DNA of 64,000 nucleotides from Microbacterium sp. Leaf151 (GCF_001424225.1 NZ_LMOR01000001.1:253427-317426), one strand, 5' to 3'. Numbered from the stretch's first letter, positions 1-9,280 are shown. Translations and numbers: made by a program. Notes: generated from the letters alone by a model not told the origin.

Positions 1-1136
1 TCCGCGATGTATCCCTCGACGTGCCGCTCATCGGGACCGACGTAGGCCGACAGCGGACGGATGAGGGCGTTCGACGCCTGCTGCTCCCTGATGTGGGCGG
101 TCCAGCCGGTCACCCGCGCCGCGACGAAGAGCGGCGTGAAGGTGAGGGTGTCGAAGCCCATCAGGTCGTAGGCCGGACCCGAGGGGTAGTCGAGGTTCGG
201 GTAGATGCCCTTGCGCTCGACGAACTGCGCCTCGAGGGCGTCGTAGAGCGCGGCGACGTCGGGGCGGTCGTAGTGGGCGACGAGGGTGTCGAGCGCGGCC
301 TTCATCGTCGGTACGCGCGAGTCGCCGCGCTTGTACACGCGGTGGCCGAAGCCCATGATCTTGCGCTTCTCGGCGAGGGCTGTGTCGAGCCACGGGCCGA
401 CGTTCTCGGCGGAGCCGATCTCGGTGAACACGTGCAGCACGGCCTCGTTCGCCCCGCCGTGCAGCGGGCCCTTGAGGGCGCCGATCGCGCCCACCACCGC
501 CGAGTAGAGGTCGCTGAGCGTCGAGGCGATGACGCGAGCGGTAAAGGTCGAGGCGTTGAAGGAGTGCTCGGCGTAGAGGGTCATCGAGCGGTTGAACGCG
601 TCGACGACGACGGGGTCGGCCTCCTCACCGAACGTCATCCACAGGAAATTCGCCGCGTAATCGAGGTCGTCGCGGGGCTCGATGAGCTCCTCACCACGGC
701 GGCGGCGCTGCCCGTACGCGACGGCGGCGGGGAGCTCCGCCCACAGGCGGATGCTGCGCTCCAGGTTCTCCTCGGGGGTGCCCACGGCATCCATGACGTT
801 CGCGATGCCCGCCGTCTCGCGCGCGCCGATCACGCTCACGGCGGTGCGCACCTCGTCCATCGGGTGGGCCGCCGTCGGCAGCAGGTCGATCGCGGCGCGG
901 ACGTCGTCGGTCAACGCCCGGTGCTGGCGCTCGACCTGGCGCAGGGCGGCGAGCTGTGCGGCATCCGGAAGCTCCCCGTTCCACAACAGGTACGCCACCG
1001 CCTCGAAGGGCTGGGTGGCGGCGAGCTCCTGCACGGGGTATCCGCGGTACAGCAGGCTGTTGGTTTCGGGGTTCACCTTGCTGACGGCGGTCTCGTCGAC
1101 CGTGACGCCGGCGAGGCCCTTCTTGATGTCGGTCAT
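1..1136 (-). CDS. prpC: 2-methylcitrate synthase (3' end cut by window)
   Basis: Citrate-synthase superfamily enzyme that condenses propionyl-CoA with oxaloacetate in the methylcitrate cycle; cytosolic. The frame runs from ATG at 1136 (MTDIKKGLAGVTVDET) to the window edge without a stop, about 378 codons, so only the last few residues can be missing. Seen: the substrate-binding HGGANE segment and the GFGHRVYKRGD active-site segment typical of methylcitrate/citrate synthases of about 375-390 residues. It is third in a minus-strand series behind prpD and prpB, which favours methylcitrate over plain citrate synthase. About 220 nt with an inverted repeat separate it from prpB. Confidence 0.93.
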   Translation of the reverse strand, partial: MTDIKKGLAGVTVDETAVSKVNPETNSLLYRGYPVQELAATQPFEAVAYLLWNGELPDAAQLAALRQVERQHRALTDDVRAAIDLLPTAAHPMDEVRTAVSVIGARETAGIANVMDAVGTPEENLERSIRLWAELPAAVAYGQRRRRGEELIEPRDDLDYAANFLWMTFGEEADPVVVDAFNRSMTLYAEHSFNASTFTARVIASTLSDLYSAVVGAIGALKGPLHGGANEAVLHVFTEIGSAENVGPWLDTALAEKRKIMGFGHRVYKRGDSRVPTMKAALDTLVAHYDRPDVAALYDALEAQFVERKGIYPNLDYPSGPAYDLMGFDTLTFTPLFVAARVTGWTAHIREQQASNALIRPLSAYVGPDERHVEGYIA

Positions 1137-1246
1137 CGTCTCTCCCTCGAGTCGTGCTCGGTGTCCATGGTGCCGGATTCTGCGGGCGCGGTGCGGGGAA
1201 CTTCGTCCCCATTTCGGCTGCCAGGGTGCCCGGCGAGGCGAGCCAT

Positions 1247-1316
1247 GTCCCGATTCCGGCTGTCTGGAGCCGCCCCAGACAGCCGAAAACGGGACGCGGT
1301 CTGCACGAATCGGGAC
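1247..1316. repeat. Nested inverted repeat between prpB and prpC
   Basis: GTCCCGATTC (1247-1256) pairs with GAATCGGGAC (1307-1316). Inside it GGCTGTCTGG (1258-1267) pairs perfectly with CCAGACAGCC (1275-1284) across a 7-nt loop. A related half (CATTTCGGCTGCCAGGG) lies just before, at about 1209-1226. No T-run follows, so this is either a processing or attenuation hairpin in the operon mRNA or a REP-like element. Confidence 0.6.
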
Positions 1317-1355
1317 ACGGTTCGCCGAACCGCTGCGACCGGACGCCCCGCCGCG

Positions 1356-2255
1356 TCAGCGCTCGACCGTGAAGTCGAACACGTCGGCGTCGAAGCGCGT
1401 GTAACCCTCGTAGTCGATGAGGTCGTACAGGTCGGCGCGGTGCTGCATCTCGCCGAGCTGGTCGCGCAGATGACCCTCGGATGCCAGGGCGTCGAGGCCC
1501 CGACCGGCGGCGCCCATCGCGAGCCGCAGCAGCGACACCGGCCAGATGACCAGGTTCACCCCGGCGTCCTGCAACTGGGCGGTGGAGAACAGCTCGCTCT
1601 TGCCGAACTCGGTCATGTTGGCCAGGATCGGCACATCCAGCGCCGAGCGCATCGCCTCGAACTCGCCGAGGTCGCGCATCGCCTCGGGGAAGATCGCGTC
1701 GGCGCCGGCGTCGACCAGGGCCTTCGCGCGGTCGATCGCGGCATCCAGGCCCTCCACCGCCCGCACGTCGGTGCGCGCCATGATGAGGAAGTCGGGGTCG
1801 CGGCGGGCATCGACGGCCGCACGGATGCGCTTGATCGCCGTGTCGGCATCCACGACGCTCTTGCCGTCGAGGTGGCCGCAGCGCTTCGGATTCACCTGGT
1901 CCTCGATGTGCGTGCCGGCGAGCCCCGCGTCTTCGAGCGTCTGGATCGTGCGGGCGACGTTCATCGGCTCGCCGAACCCGGTGTCGGCGTCGATGATCGC
2001 CGGCAGCTCCGTCATGCGCGCGATCTGCTGCCCGCGTCCGGCGACCTCGGTGAGGGTCGTCAGTCCGATGTCGGGCAGGCCGAGGTCGGCCGAGATGACC
2101 GCGCCCGAGATGTAGACGCCGTCGAAGCCCTTCCGTTCGATGAGCCGGGCCGACAGGGGGTTGAAGGCTCCCGGCATCCGAACGACTTCTCCGGATGCCA
2201 GCTTCTCGCGCAGCGCGCGGCGCTTCTGGGCGGGGGTGGTCTGGGCGTACAGCAT
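1356..2255 (-). CDS. prpB: 2-methylisocitrate lyase
   Basis: Isocitrate lyase/PEP mutase superfamily; splits 2-methylisocitrate to pyruvate and succinate, the last step of the methylcitrate cycle. The 299-residue length fits the family. Start chosen at ATG 2255 (MLYAQTTPAQKRRALREKL) after a GAGGGAG ribosome site; an in-frame extension to 2342 is low-complexity and unlikely. Seen: DADTGFGEP (residues 90-98), the HIEDQ metal/substrate segment, and the catalytic-cysteine motif KRCGH with Cys126 (the family consensus is KKCGH). It lies about 200 nt downstream of prpD and upstream of prpC. Confidence 0.95.
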   Translation of the reverse strand: MLYAQTTPAQKRRALREKLASGEVVRMPGAFNPLSARLIERKGFDGVYISGAVISADLGLPDIGLTTLTEVAGRGQQIARMTELPAIIDADTGFGEPMNVARTIQTLEDAGLAGTHIEDQVNPKRCGHLDGKSVVDADTAIKRIRAAVDARRDPDFLIMARTDVRAVEGLDAAIDRAKALVDAGADAIFPEAMRDLGEFEAMRSALDVPILANMTEFGKSELFSTAQLQDAGVNLVIWPVSLLRLAMGAAGRGLDALASEGHLRDQLGEMQHRADLYDLIDYEGYTRFDADVFDFTVER

Positions 2256-2457
2256 CAGCGGGCTCCCTCGAGGCTGTGGAGGATCGCGCGCACCGGCGGC
2301 TCCGGCTTCTGGGGCGCGCACCCGCCGCCCGGGCGTGCACAACGGCGGATGCCTCTCACGACACGCCGCCCCGCGGCATCCTGAACCGGCGTGTCGGAGT
2401 GAAGTCCCGCCGCTGCGCGCGGCCTCGTGCGGCGCCGCCCCTCGAGAACGCGGCGCA

Positions 2458-3984
2458 TCAGAACAGCCCCTTCGGCGCGGGCGCCAGGGCCAGCACGCCC
2501 GGCTTGGCCACGATCGAGAGCTGCATGACCTCGGCGGGGGTCAGTTCGGGCAGTCGCTGCACGAGCTCGAGGAAGCGCTCGATCTCCTCGGGCAGCAGCA
2601 CGGGCTCGGCCAGCAGGCGGAATTTGCGGACGTAGTCCTCGCGGGCGAACGGACGGGCGCCCAGCGGGTGGGCATCGGCGACGGCGATCTCGTCCTCCAC
2701 CGTCGACCCGTCGGTCAGGGTGATCACGACGCGGCCGCCGAAGGCCTTCTCGTTCGGGTCCTCGGAGTGGTAGCGGCGCGTCCACTCGGCATCCTCGGCC
2801 GTGGTGACCTTGTGCCACAGGGCGACGGTGTCGGCCCGGCCCGCCCGCTCCGGGGCGTAGGAGTCGACGTGGTGCCACGCGCCGTCCTGCAGCGCGACGG
2901 CGAAGATGTACGGAATCGAGTGGTCGAGCGTTTCGCGCGAGGCTGCGGGGTCGTACTTCTGCGGGTCGTTCGCCCCCGAGCCGATCACGTAGTGCGTGTG
3001 GTGGCTGGTGTGCAGCACGATGGATGCCACGTTCGCGGGGTCGCGCAGATCGGGGCGCTCCGTGCCCAGACGACGGGCGAGGTCGATCCACGCCTGCGCC
3101 TGGTACTCGGCCGAGTGCTCCTTCGTGTAGGAGTCGAGGATGCCGCGCTTGCTCTCGCCCTCCTCGGGCAGCGGCACGTCGTACGAGGCGTCGGGACCGT
3201 CGAGCATCCACGCGATGACGCCGTCTTCGCCCTCGTAGATGGGCGAGGGGCTGGTCTCTCCGCGCATCGCCCGGTCGACGGCCTCGATCGCCATCTTGCC
3301 GGCGAAGGCGGGGGCGTGGGCCTTCCACGTCGAGATCTCGCCCTTCCGCGACTGCCGGGTGGCGGTGGTGGTGTGGAGGGCCTGGCCGATGGCCTGGTAG
3401 ATCGTCTCCTGGTCGAGGTCGAGCAGGGTGCCGATGCCCGCCGCCGCCGCGGGGCCGAGGTGGGCGACGTGGTCGATCTTGTGCTTGTGCAACGAGATGG
3501 CGCGCACGAGGTCGATCTGGATCTCGTACGCCGTGGCGAGGGCCCGCACGAGGGCGGCGCCGTCCTTGCCGGTGTGCTGGGCGACCGCGAGCACGGGCGG
3601 GATGTTGTCGCCCGGGTGCGAGTAATCGGCCGCGAGGAAGGTGTCGTGGTAGTCGAGCTCGCGCACGGCGACGCCGTTCGCCCAGGCCGCCCACTCGGGG
3701 CTCGTGCGCCGCTCGAGCAGGCATCCGAACACGGTCGCACCGGCTCCGCCGATCGACACGGCGTGATCGAGCGCCTGCTGGCGCGCCGCGCTCACGGGCT
3801 GACGAGTGAGGGATGCCGCGGCGACCGCGGCGTTGTCGATGACGCGATTGACGATCATGTCGACCACGTCGTCGTCGACGCTCACCGGGTCGACCGCGAC
3901 CCGGGCGAGGGCCCAGGCGAGCTGGCCCTCGCGGGCGAGGTTCTCGTCGCTGCGGTGCACGCGCACGTGGTGGGTGATCGTCAT
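2458..3984 (-). CDS. prpD: 2-methylcitrate dehydratase (MmgE/PrpD family)
   Basis: Dehydrates 2-methylcitrate to 2-methyl-cis-aconitate. At 508 residues it is full length for PrpD. Seen: family segments ELDYHDTF and SHPGDNIPP near residue 110-130, the [13 protein letters not shown] stretch around residue 165, and [12 protein letters not shown] around 225. The ATG at 3984 overlaps the stop of the upstream GntR gene by 4 nt (ATGA), so regulator and enzyme are probably co-translated. The C-terminus (PAPKGLF) is intact. Confidence 0.95.
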   Translation of the reverse strand: MTITHHVRVHRSDENLAREGQLAWALARVAVDPVSVDDDVVDMIVNRVIDNAAVAAASLTRQPVSAARQQALDHAVSIGGAGATVFGCLLERRTSPEWAAWANGVAVRELDYHDTFLAADYSHPGDNIPPVLAVAQHTGKDGAALVRALATAYEIQIDLVRAISLHKHKIDHVAHLGPAAAAGIGTLLDLDQETIYQAIGQALHTTTATRQSRKGEISTWKAHAPAFAGKMAIEAVDRAMRGETSPSPIYEGEDGVIAWMLDGPDASYDVPLPEEGESKRGILDSYTKEHSAEYQAQAWIDLARRLGTERPDLRDPANVASIVLHTSHHTHYVIGSGANDPQKYDPAASRETLDHSIPYIFAVALQDGAWHHVDSYAPERAGRADTVALWHKVTTAEDAEWTRRYHSEDPNEKAFGGRVVITLTDGSTVEDEIAVADAHPLGARPFAREDYVRKFRLLAEPVLLPEEIERFLELVQRLPELTPAEVMQLSIVAKPGVLALAPAPKGLF

Positions 3985-4625
3985 GAGGGGTCCTCCGTGA
4001 GGGCTTCGAGGATGGTGGTGAGGGCGTTGTGCAGATGCACATGGGTGGCGTGGACGGCGAGTTCGGGGTCGCCGGCGCCGATCGCTCGCGCGATCAGTTC
4101 ATGCTCCCCGGCGGATGCCGAGAGGCGAAGGGGGTTGAAGCGGGCCATGCGCCGCACCCGCACGAGGTGGGTGCGCACGCTGCGCAGGGCCGCGGAGAGG
4201 TAGGCGTTGTCGACGGCGGCGTCGAGCGCCGCGTCGAAGCGGGAGATGAGGGCGTAGTACGCGTCGGCATCCGCGAGATCGACCGCGGCGAACTCCCGGG
4301 CGAGGGCGACGAAGACCCGACGATCACCGCGGCGGGCAGCCGATCGCGCCGCCTCGCTCTCGAGAGCCCGGCGCACCTCGAACAGCGCACGGATGTCGTC
4401 GGCGTCGATCCCGGCGACGACCGTCACCCGAGCCGAGGCCTGGGCGACGAGACCATCGGATGCCAAACGGCGCAGGGCCTCGCGCAGCGGTGTGCGGCTG
4501 ACGCCGAGGCGCGTCGCCTGCTCGACCTCGCCGAGGACGGTCCCGGGCGCCAGGGCGCCCGTCTGGATCTCGTCGAGGAGGGTCGCGTACGCGCGCTCAC
4601 CGGCTCGCATATCGCCCCTTGCCAT
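3981..4625 (-). CDS. GntR-family (FCD-type) regulator of the methylcitrate operon
   Basis: 214-residue transcription factor. The N-terminal winged helix is visible as [30 protein letters not shown] (split here by residues of about 32-60), followed by an all-helical FCD-like ligand domain with an [13 protein letters not shown] helix and His residues near the end ([18 protein letters not shown]). Start at ATG 4625 ([13 protein letters not shown]); the in-frame upstream extension is implausible. It is first in the operon and overlaps prpD, so it likely controls its own operon in response to a methylcitrate-cycle intermediate. The ligand is inferred from context, not seen. Confidence 0.85.
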   Translation of the reverse strand: MARGDMRAGERAYATLLDEIQTGALAPGTVLGEVEQATRLGVSRTPLREALRRLASDGLVAQASARVTVVAGIDADDIRALFEVRRALESEAARSAARRGDRRVFVALAREFAAVDLADADAYYALISRFDAALDAAVDNAYLSAALRSVRTHLVRVRRMARFNPLRLSASAGEHELIARAIGAGDPELAVHATHVHLHNALTTILEALTEDPS

Positions 4626-4634
4626 CACCCGACC

Positions 4635-4660
4635 ATTGTATGCATTCGCGGGGGCGAATG
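4635..4660 (-). promoter_or_regulatory. Candidate promoter and operator of the GntR-prpDBC operon
   Basis: On the minus strand TACAAT (complement of 4635-4640) makes a good -10 box 10 nt before the GntR start codon, suggesting a leaderless or very short leader. Immediately upstream is an inverted repeat, CATTCGC (4643-4649), GGGG, GCGAATG (4654-4660), placed where a repressor would block polymerase. A second GTATACAC element lies at about 4690-4697. The -35 box is not obvious. Confidence 0.45.
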
Positions 4661-4771
4661 GGGACTTCCCGCATCGCAAGAGCGGCCTGCGTATACACAG
4701 CGCGGGCGGCGTCACGATCCGCCGCTGCGGCCGCCTTCCGGCGACAGAACCCGGCGACTCACGCGGGCGCG

Positions 4772-5356
4772 TCAGGGCCGGCCCCACGACTCCAGCGTCG
4801 TCGGGATGGATGCCAACGTCGCCAACGAAGCGTCGCGATCGGCGCGCGCGAGGGTGAGACCGGCCACCACCAGCGAGGCACAGACCGCGGCGAGCGCGCC
4901 CACGGCATCCGGGGCCAGGTCGGGTCGGCGGTCGGCGACGGCGGAGTGGATGGCGGCGCGCATCTCGGCGGCATAGCCCGAGACGAGGGCGCGGACCTCG
5001 GCGTCGTCGGACGCCAGCGGGGACGAACCGGCGTTCAGCAGCAGGCAGCCGAGGCGCGCGCGGGGGGCGTCGGCTTCGATGGCCGCGCGCATGTCGTCGA
5101 CGTACGCCTCGAGGGCGCCGGGGTCTCCCCCGCCGAGCGGCCGCAGACGCGTGCGCACGACGTCGTCGAGGTAGGCGGCCAGCACCGCGTCGAACAGTCC
5201 GCGCTTGCTGCCGAAGGCGTTGTAGAGGCTGGAGCGGGTGAGCCCCGTCGCCTCCTCGAGCTCGGCGATGCCCGCCTCGGCGTATCCGCGCTGCCAGAAG
5301 ACGTCGCGCGCGGCGTCGACGACGGCGGAGCGCTCGAACGTCGGCATCCTGCCCAT
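4772..5356 (-). CDS. TetR/AcrR-family regulator
   Basis: 194 residues. The N-terminal HTH reads AARDVFWQRGYAEAGIAEL then ATGLTRSSLYNAFGSKRGLF (residues about 14-53), typical of TetR proteins; a C-terminal TetR_C-like helical domain includes GCLLLNAGSSPLA. Start at ATG 5356 with AGGAGAGGAAG upstream; a GTG at 5362 and an ATG at 5347 are alternatives. It is divergent from the quinone-reductase-like gene at 5568, with palindromes between them, so it most likely represses that gene and itself. The inducer is unknown. Confidence 0.88.
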   Translation of the reverse strand: MGRMPTFERSAVVDAARDVFWQRGYAEAGIAELEEATGLTRSSLYNAFGSKRGLFDAVLAAYLDDVVRTRLRPLGGGDPGALEAYVDDMRAAIEADAPRARLGCLLLNAGSSPLASDDAEVRALVSGYAAEMRAAIHSAVADRRPDLAPDAVGALAAVCASLVVAGLTLARADRDASLATLASIPTTLESWGRP

Positions 5357-5389
5357 GCTCACTTCCTCTCCTGGTCCCCCGTTGCGCCC

Positions 5390-5496
5390 GGACCCTTCGA
5401 CGAGCTCAGGGCCCTCCGTGGCAGACCGAGGTGGCTGAACCTGTCGACGCCATCGAACCCGCGGCGGGTCCGAGTCCTTCGACGGGCTCAGGGTCC
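5390..5496. repeat. Two copies of the TTCGACGRGCTCAGG intergenic element
   Basis: Copies at 5390-5413 (core CCCTTCGACGAGCTCAGGG) and 5475-5496 (core TCCTTCGACGGGCTCAGGG). The same element, inverted, is at 19706-19730, and a weaker one is near 38716. These short imperfect palindromes are a recurrent intergenic repeat in this genome. Both copies sit in the divergent regulator/oxidoreductase gap. Confidence 0.65.
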
Positions 5497-5520
5497 TCGC
5501 GGTTGCGTTGACCGACCCCG

Positions 5521-5539
5521 GGTCTATATTAGACCGGTC
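5521..5539. promoter_or_regulatory. Candidate TetR operator overlapping a promoter
   Basis: Two overlapping palindromes: GGTCTA-TAT-TAGACC (5521-5535) and GACCGGTC (5532-5539). TATATT at 5525-5530 can serve as a -10 box with TTGCGT (5503-5508) as a weak -35 at 16-bp spacing, so an operator-bound repressor would cover the promoter. It lies 29 nt before the ATG of the oxidoreductase and upstream of the divergent tetR gene. Confidence 0.6.
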
Positions 5540-5567
5540 GTTACAAAATAACCACAGGAGGCATTCC

Positions 5568-6542
5568 ATGCGCGCAGTCATCCACCACGAGTTCGGCGAA
5601 CCGGCCGACGTCCTCGGCGCCGAAGAGGTCGAGAACCCGACGCCCGGCCCCGGTGAGGTGCGCCTGCGCGTGCTCCTGTCGCCCATCCACAACCACGACC
5701 TGTGGACCATCCGCGGCACCTATGGCTTCACACCCGAGCTGCCCGCCCGCGCCGGCACCGAGGCCGTGGGCATCATCGAGGAGCTCGGCCAGGGCGTCGA
5801 GGGTCTGACCGTCGGTCAGCGCGTCGCGACCGGCGGCACCTTCGGCGTCTGGGCCGAGCAGGTCGTCGCCAAGGCCGCGGGCCTGATCCCCGTGGCTGAG
5901 GGCCTGTCCGACGAGGTGGCCTCGCAGCTGGTGTCGATGCCCTTCAGCGCCATCAGCCTGCTGCACTCGCTCGACCTGCATCCCGGCGACTGGATCGTGC
6001 AGAACACCGCCAACGGCGCCGTCGGCCGTATGGTCGCGCAGATCGCCGAGGCCCGCGGCATCCACGTCATCGGTCTCGTGCGCCGCCAGAGCGCCGTCGC
6101 CGAGCTCGCCGAGCAGGGCATCGACAACGTCGTCTCGACCGACGCCGACGACTGGCGTGACAAGGCCCTCGCGCTCGCAGACGGCGCCCGCATCGTGGCG
6201 GGGGTCGACTCGGTCGGCGGTTCGACCAGCAACGACGTGCTCTCGCTGCTGTCCGAGAACGGCACCCTCGTGATCTTCGGGTCGATGGGGGCCGGAAAGC
6301 TCGAGCTCTCGGCGGGCGACATCATCTTCCGCCAGGCCACCGTGAAGGGTTTCTGGGGCAGCGTCGTCAGCAAGACGATGGATGCCACCACCCGCGGCGC
6401 CCTCTTCGGCGAACTGTCGCGCTACCTCGCCGACGGAACCGTGACCCTCCCCGTCGCCGCCACCTTCGGCCTCGACGACATCGTCGACGCGGTCACCGCG
6501 AGCGACTCGCCCCGCGTGGGCAAGGTGCTGCTGCGCCCGTGA
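5568..6542 (+). CDS. Zinc-less MDR alcohol dehydrogenase / quinone oxidoreductase-like protein
   Basis: 324-residue medium-chain dehydrogenase/reductase. Start at ATG 5568 (MRAVIHHEFGEPADVL) with AGGAGG seven nt upstream. Seen: the N-terminal GroES-like fold with GTEAVGIIEELGQGVEGL, and a Rossmann segment NTANGAVGRMVAQIAEARG around residues 145-163 where the usual AAGGVG/TGAxG fingerprint is NGAVGR. No catalytic zinc cysteine/histidine set is visible, as in quinone reductases and enoyl reductases. Likely an NADPH-dependent reductase of a reactive carbonyl or quinone, induced through the neighbouring TetR. Substrate unknown. Confidence 0.85.
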   Translation: MRAVIHHEFGEPADVLGAEEVENPTPGPGEVRLRVLLSPIHNHDLWTIRGTYGFTPELPARAGTEAVGIIEELGQGVEGLTVGQRVATGGTFGVWAEQVVAKAAGLIPVAEGLSDEVASQLVSMPFSAISLLHSLDLHPGDWIVQNTANGAVGRMVAQIAEARGIHVIGLVRRQSAVAELAEQGIDNVVSTDADDWRDKALALADGARIVAGVDSVGGSTSNDVLSLLSENGTLVIFGSMGAGKLELSAGDIIFRQATVKGFWGSVVSKTMDATTRGALFGELSRYLADGTVTLPVAATFGLDDIVDAVTASDSPRVGKVLLRP

Positions 6543-6614
6543 CCGGCTCGCGCCGCGGGGCTCCTGTCCCGCGGCGCGCGGCGCGGCCCCTCGACCCCAG
6601 CCGGAATCCCCGCC

Positions 6615-7027
6615 GAGTGTCCACAACACGCCGCGCGCGAGGCAGCCGCGCGGCGTGTCCTGGACGCTCAACAGCTCGCACCGGCAGCACGGGGCCCGCG
6701 TCCCGCGGCGCCCGACGTTGCTTCCGGACGCGCCCGGTCGCCGGTCGCGGCCCGAAGCCCCGGTCGAGTGTCCAAGACACGCCGCGTGGCGGGGCGGGAA
6801 GCGGCGTTTCGAGGACACTCAACAGCCTCAGCCCTCTGCGCTCCGCACAGTGCCGCCTCCGGACGCGCCCGATCCCCGGTCGCGGCCCGAAGGCACGGTC
6901 GCGGCCCGAAGGCACGGTCGCGGCCCGAAGGCACGGTCGCGGCCCGAAGGCACGGTCGCGGCCCGAAGGCACGAGTGTCCAAGACACGCCGCGTGGCGAG
7001 CAAGGACGCGGCATGTCTTGGACACTC
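6615..7027. repeat. Three long palindromic elements (family A) and a 19-bp tandem array between convergent genes
   Basis: Palindromes at 6615-6670, 6766-6820 and 6973-7027 share arms GAGTGTCCAAGACACGCCG and its complement ending GGACACTC, separated by 10-20 nt. Between the second and third, 6878-6972 holds five exact 19-bp copies of GGTCGCGGCCCGAAGGCAC. They fill the 510-bp gap between the oxidoreductase stop (6542) and the Nudix stop (7053), which converge. No gene is supported in the gap. Likely REP-like elements that may also act as bidirectional terminators. Confidence 0.75.
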
Positions 7028-7052
7028 GACCGACTCCCCCACGCAGAGGGGG

Positions 7053-7532
7053 TCAGGAGCCGGGCAGGGCCTCGAGTGCGGCGGCCAGCGCATCGATCGC
7101 CGGACGCTGACCCTTCACGAGGGCCTCGCGGGCGGCATCCAGACCCATCCACTCGGCGCGGTCAACTTCGGGGAACGAGGCCATCCTGCCGGAACGGGGC
7201 GGCCACTCCAGCTCGAAGGTGCCGTACGTGAACCCGGATGCCGAGAACCCGGCGCCGTCGCCGGCGAACACCACGACCTTCTTGCCGCTCGAGTACGCGA
7301 ACGTGCCGAGCTCGGCCCACTCCACGGTGGGCGGTTCGGCTCCGAGCTCCTCCCGGAACTCGCGCCGGGCGGCATCCAGAGCACTCTCCGTGTCGGGGTC
7401 GAACTCCCCCTTCGGGATCGACCACGCGGCCGCGTCCTTCTTCGCCCAGAACGGCCCGCCCATGTGCGCGATGAGCACCTGGGGCGCGGGGGTGAGCCGG
7501 TACAGCAGCAGTCCCGCGCTCCAGACGACCAT
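7053..7532 (-). CDS. Nudix hydrolase
   Basis: 159 residues. The Nudix box GX5EX7REX2EEXG is complete, from GEFDPDTESALDAARRE to FREELGA (residues about 42-65). Such enzymes hydrolyse nucleoside diphosphates linked to another group; this size and layout (WSIPKGE before the box) resembles the short Ap4A/NTP pyrophosphohydrolase-like Nudix proteins of actinobacteria. The substrate cannot be told from sequence. Its ATG (7532) overlaps the stop of the upstream DUF4407 gene by one base (TGATG), indicating translational coupling. Confidence 0.9.
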   Translation of the reverse strand: MVVWSAGLLLYRLTPAPQVLIAHMGGPFWAKKDAAAWSIPKGEFDPDTESALDAARREFREELGAEPPTVEWAELGTFAYSSGKKVVVFAGDGAGFSASGFTYGTFELEWPPRSGRMASFPEVDRAEWMGLDAAREALVKGQRPAIDALAAALEALPGS

Positions 7533-9280
7533 CAGGTCACCGCCGCCGGTACGCGGTTGGCTTCGTCGGCGATGATGTCGGCGCGCTTACGGTACGTGCG
7601 GGCCGATACCCGGTCAAGGGCGATCTGACCGCGCATCTTCTCGGCCTTCTCGTACAACGACGGACCGCCGAAGCTGGTGAGCACCTTCACGATCACCGGC
7701 AGCAGTTCGATCATGAAGAACAGCGCCGCGATGAGGTAGTGCGCCCAGCGCAGCACCGGCTCACGGTCCGACAGGCGCTCGAGCGCGGTGATCTGGCTCA
7801 GCAGGCCGACCGCCCCCGCGTTGCCGTCAGCGACCGACTCGGCGCGCGCGTTGTACGCCGCGAGCGCCGATTCGTACTGGGCCCGGGCGGCGGGAAGCTG
7901 ATCCTGCGCCTGCTGCTTGTTGGACTCTGCGGAGGATGCCGCAGCCTCGGTGCCCGCGGTGTTGGCGGCCGCGAGCGTGGACTGCGCCTGCTGCAGCTGC
8001 GTCGACAGCGAGTCGTACGCCGACTGCGCCTGGGCGAGCTGCGCCTGTGCGGCGTCGGAGCTCGCGCCGTCTCCGGCGACACCGGTGCACCCGGGGACGG
8101 TCCCGGCGCCCTGGCCGGTCAGTTCGCACTGGTACACCGCCCGCGCTTGGTCGATCACGGTCTGCTGCGCCGCCAGCTGCTGGGTGAGCTGGTCGACCGT
8201 CTGCTGCGCCGCTGCCGACTCCGCTGAGGTCGAGGAGGTGCCGGTCACCGCGCCGGTGGCGGCCTGATTCTCGAGCGCCGACACCTGCGCACTCGCGGCG
8301 TCGAGCGCCTGCTTCTCGGGGCCGCTGGTCACGGCATCCTGGTCCGTCAGAGCCTGGGTGACGTTCGTGGAGTTGACCTCGCGAACGATGTCGTTCTGGA
8401 ACACCTGCAGCACGAGGGGCTCGGCCACCACGATGCCGATGAGCGCGGCCATGATCACACGGGGGAGGGCGAGGCCGAGCAGCCGGAAGACGTTCTTGGT
8501 CGAGCGCATCGTCGAGGTGAGGAAGCGGTCGAGATTGAAGATGATGAGGCCCCACACGATGGCGAGCGGGATCGCCAGCAGGATGCTGACGCGCACGCCG
8601 GTCATCAGCGCGAACATCATCGACAGCGCCGAGACGAGGGCCGTGCCCCCGAGCACGAGGAACATCTGCACGAAGCGCGGCACCTCTTCGGGCACCTCGT
8701 CGAGCACGTCGTTGTCTGCGCCGCCGAGAACGGCCATCCTCCGGATCAGCGAGAGGCGCGGCCGACGCGGATCGTGGCGGCGCAGACGCGGCTGGCGGGG
8801 TTCGGATGCCATCGGACTCGGTGTCGCTTCGGGCTGCGGCGCGCGAGCTTCCGGCGCGACCCCGACCGGCTCGCGGTCGAAGCGGAGGGTCTCATCGTCG
8901 GACACGGATGCCGCGGGTGGGGGGTCGAGGCGGAGGGTCTCGTCGTGGGGAGTGGATGCCGCGGTATCGCGGTCGTAGCGGACGGTCTCGTCGTCGGGAG
9001 ACGGTTCGGAAGCATCTCGGTCGAGGCGGAGGGTCTCGTCGTCGACGAACGGATCGCGCGGCTCGTCGTCGGCGGGCGGTGCGTCCCACGGCTCGGAGGC
9101 GTGCTCCTGCCGGGCGGTGGCAGGTTCGGCCGAATGCGGCGCGGCGGAGTTCTGCGCGGCGAGGATGTCATCGAGATACTGCTCGCGTTCCTCGTCCGTC
9201 GTGAACTCGATGCGGCCGTCGGAGCCGAAGCGGCCGGGCCGGTGAGCGGAAAAGGACATTCGCACAGGGTACGTCGCCAT
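7532..9280 (-). CDS. DUF4407 membrane protein with acidic N-terminal repeats
   Basis: 582 residues from ATG 9280 (MATYPVRMSFSAHRPGRF), chosen because AGGAG sits 9 nt upstream; MSFSAHR at 9259 is an alternative. An acidic soluble N-terminus carries four copies of a DDETLRLDRD-like motif (about residues 105-185). Then come hydrophobic segments (LVLGGTALVSALSMMFALM, ILLAIPLAIVWGLIIF, VIMAALIGIVVAEPLVLQVF), a long Ala/Gln-rich coiled coil with GTVPGC and YQCELTG cysteines, and a final membrane helix (WAHYLIAALFFMIELLPVIVKV). This matches DUF4407. Function is not established; the family looks like an envelope-spanning membrane scaffold. Confidence 0.85.
   Translation of the reverse strand: MATYPVRMSFSAHRPGRFGSDGRIEFTTDEEREQYLDDILAAQNSAAPHSAEPATARQEHASEPWDAPPADDEPRDPFVDDETLRLDRDASEPSPDDETVRYDRDTAASTPHDETLRLDPPPAASVSDDETLRFDREPVGVAPEARAPQPEATPSPMASEPRQPRLRRHDPRRPRLSLIRRMAVLGGADNDVLDEVPEEVPRFVQMFLVLGGTALVSALSMMFALMTGVRVSILLAIPLAIVWGLIIFNLDRFLTSTMRSTKNVFRLLGLALPRVIMAALIGIVVAEPLVLQVFQNDIVREVNSTNVTQALTDQDAVTSGPEKQALDAASAQVSALENQAATGAVTGTSSTSAESAAAQQTVDQLTQQLAAQQTVIDQARAVYQCELTGQGAGTVPGCTGVAGDGASSDAAQAQLAQAQSAYDSLSTQLQQAQSTLAAANTAGTEAAASSAESNKQQAQDQLPAARAQYESALAAYNARAESVADGNAGAVGLLSQITALERLSDREPVLRWAHYLIAALFFMIELLPVIVKVLTSFGGPSLYEKAEKMRGQIALDRVSARTYRKRADIIADEANRVPAAVT

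Noticed and set aside
1..1136. Broken prpC gene
   Set aside because: The missing stop is due to the window edge; the frame is intact up to base 1.
21..2384. A 787-codon open frame on the plus strand
   Set aside because: It is antisense to prpC and prpB, whose frames carry conserved motifs; high GC makes long empty frames common.
2140..4203. A 687-codon open frame on the plus strand
   Set aside because: Shadow of prpD and its regulator; the translation is Arg/Gly/Val/Asp-rich with no family features.
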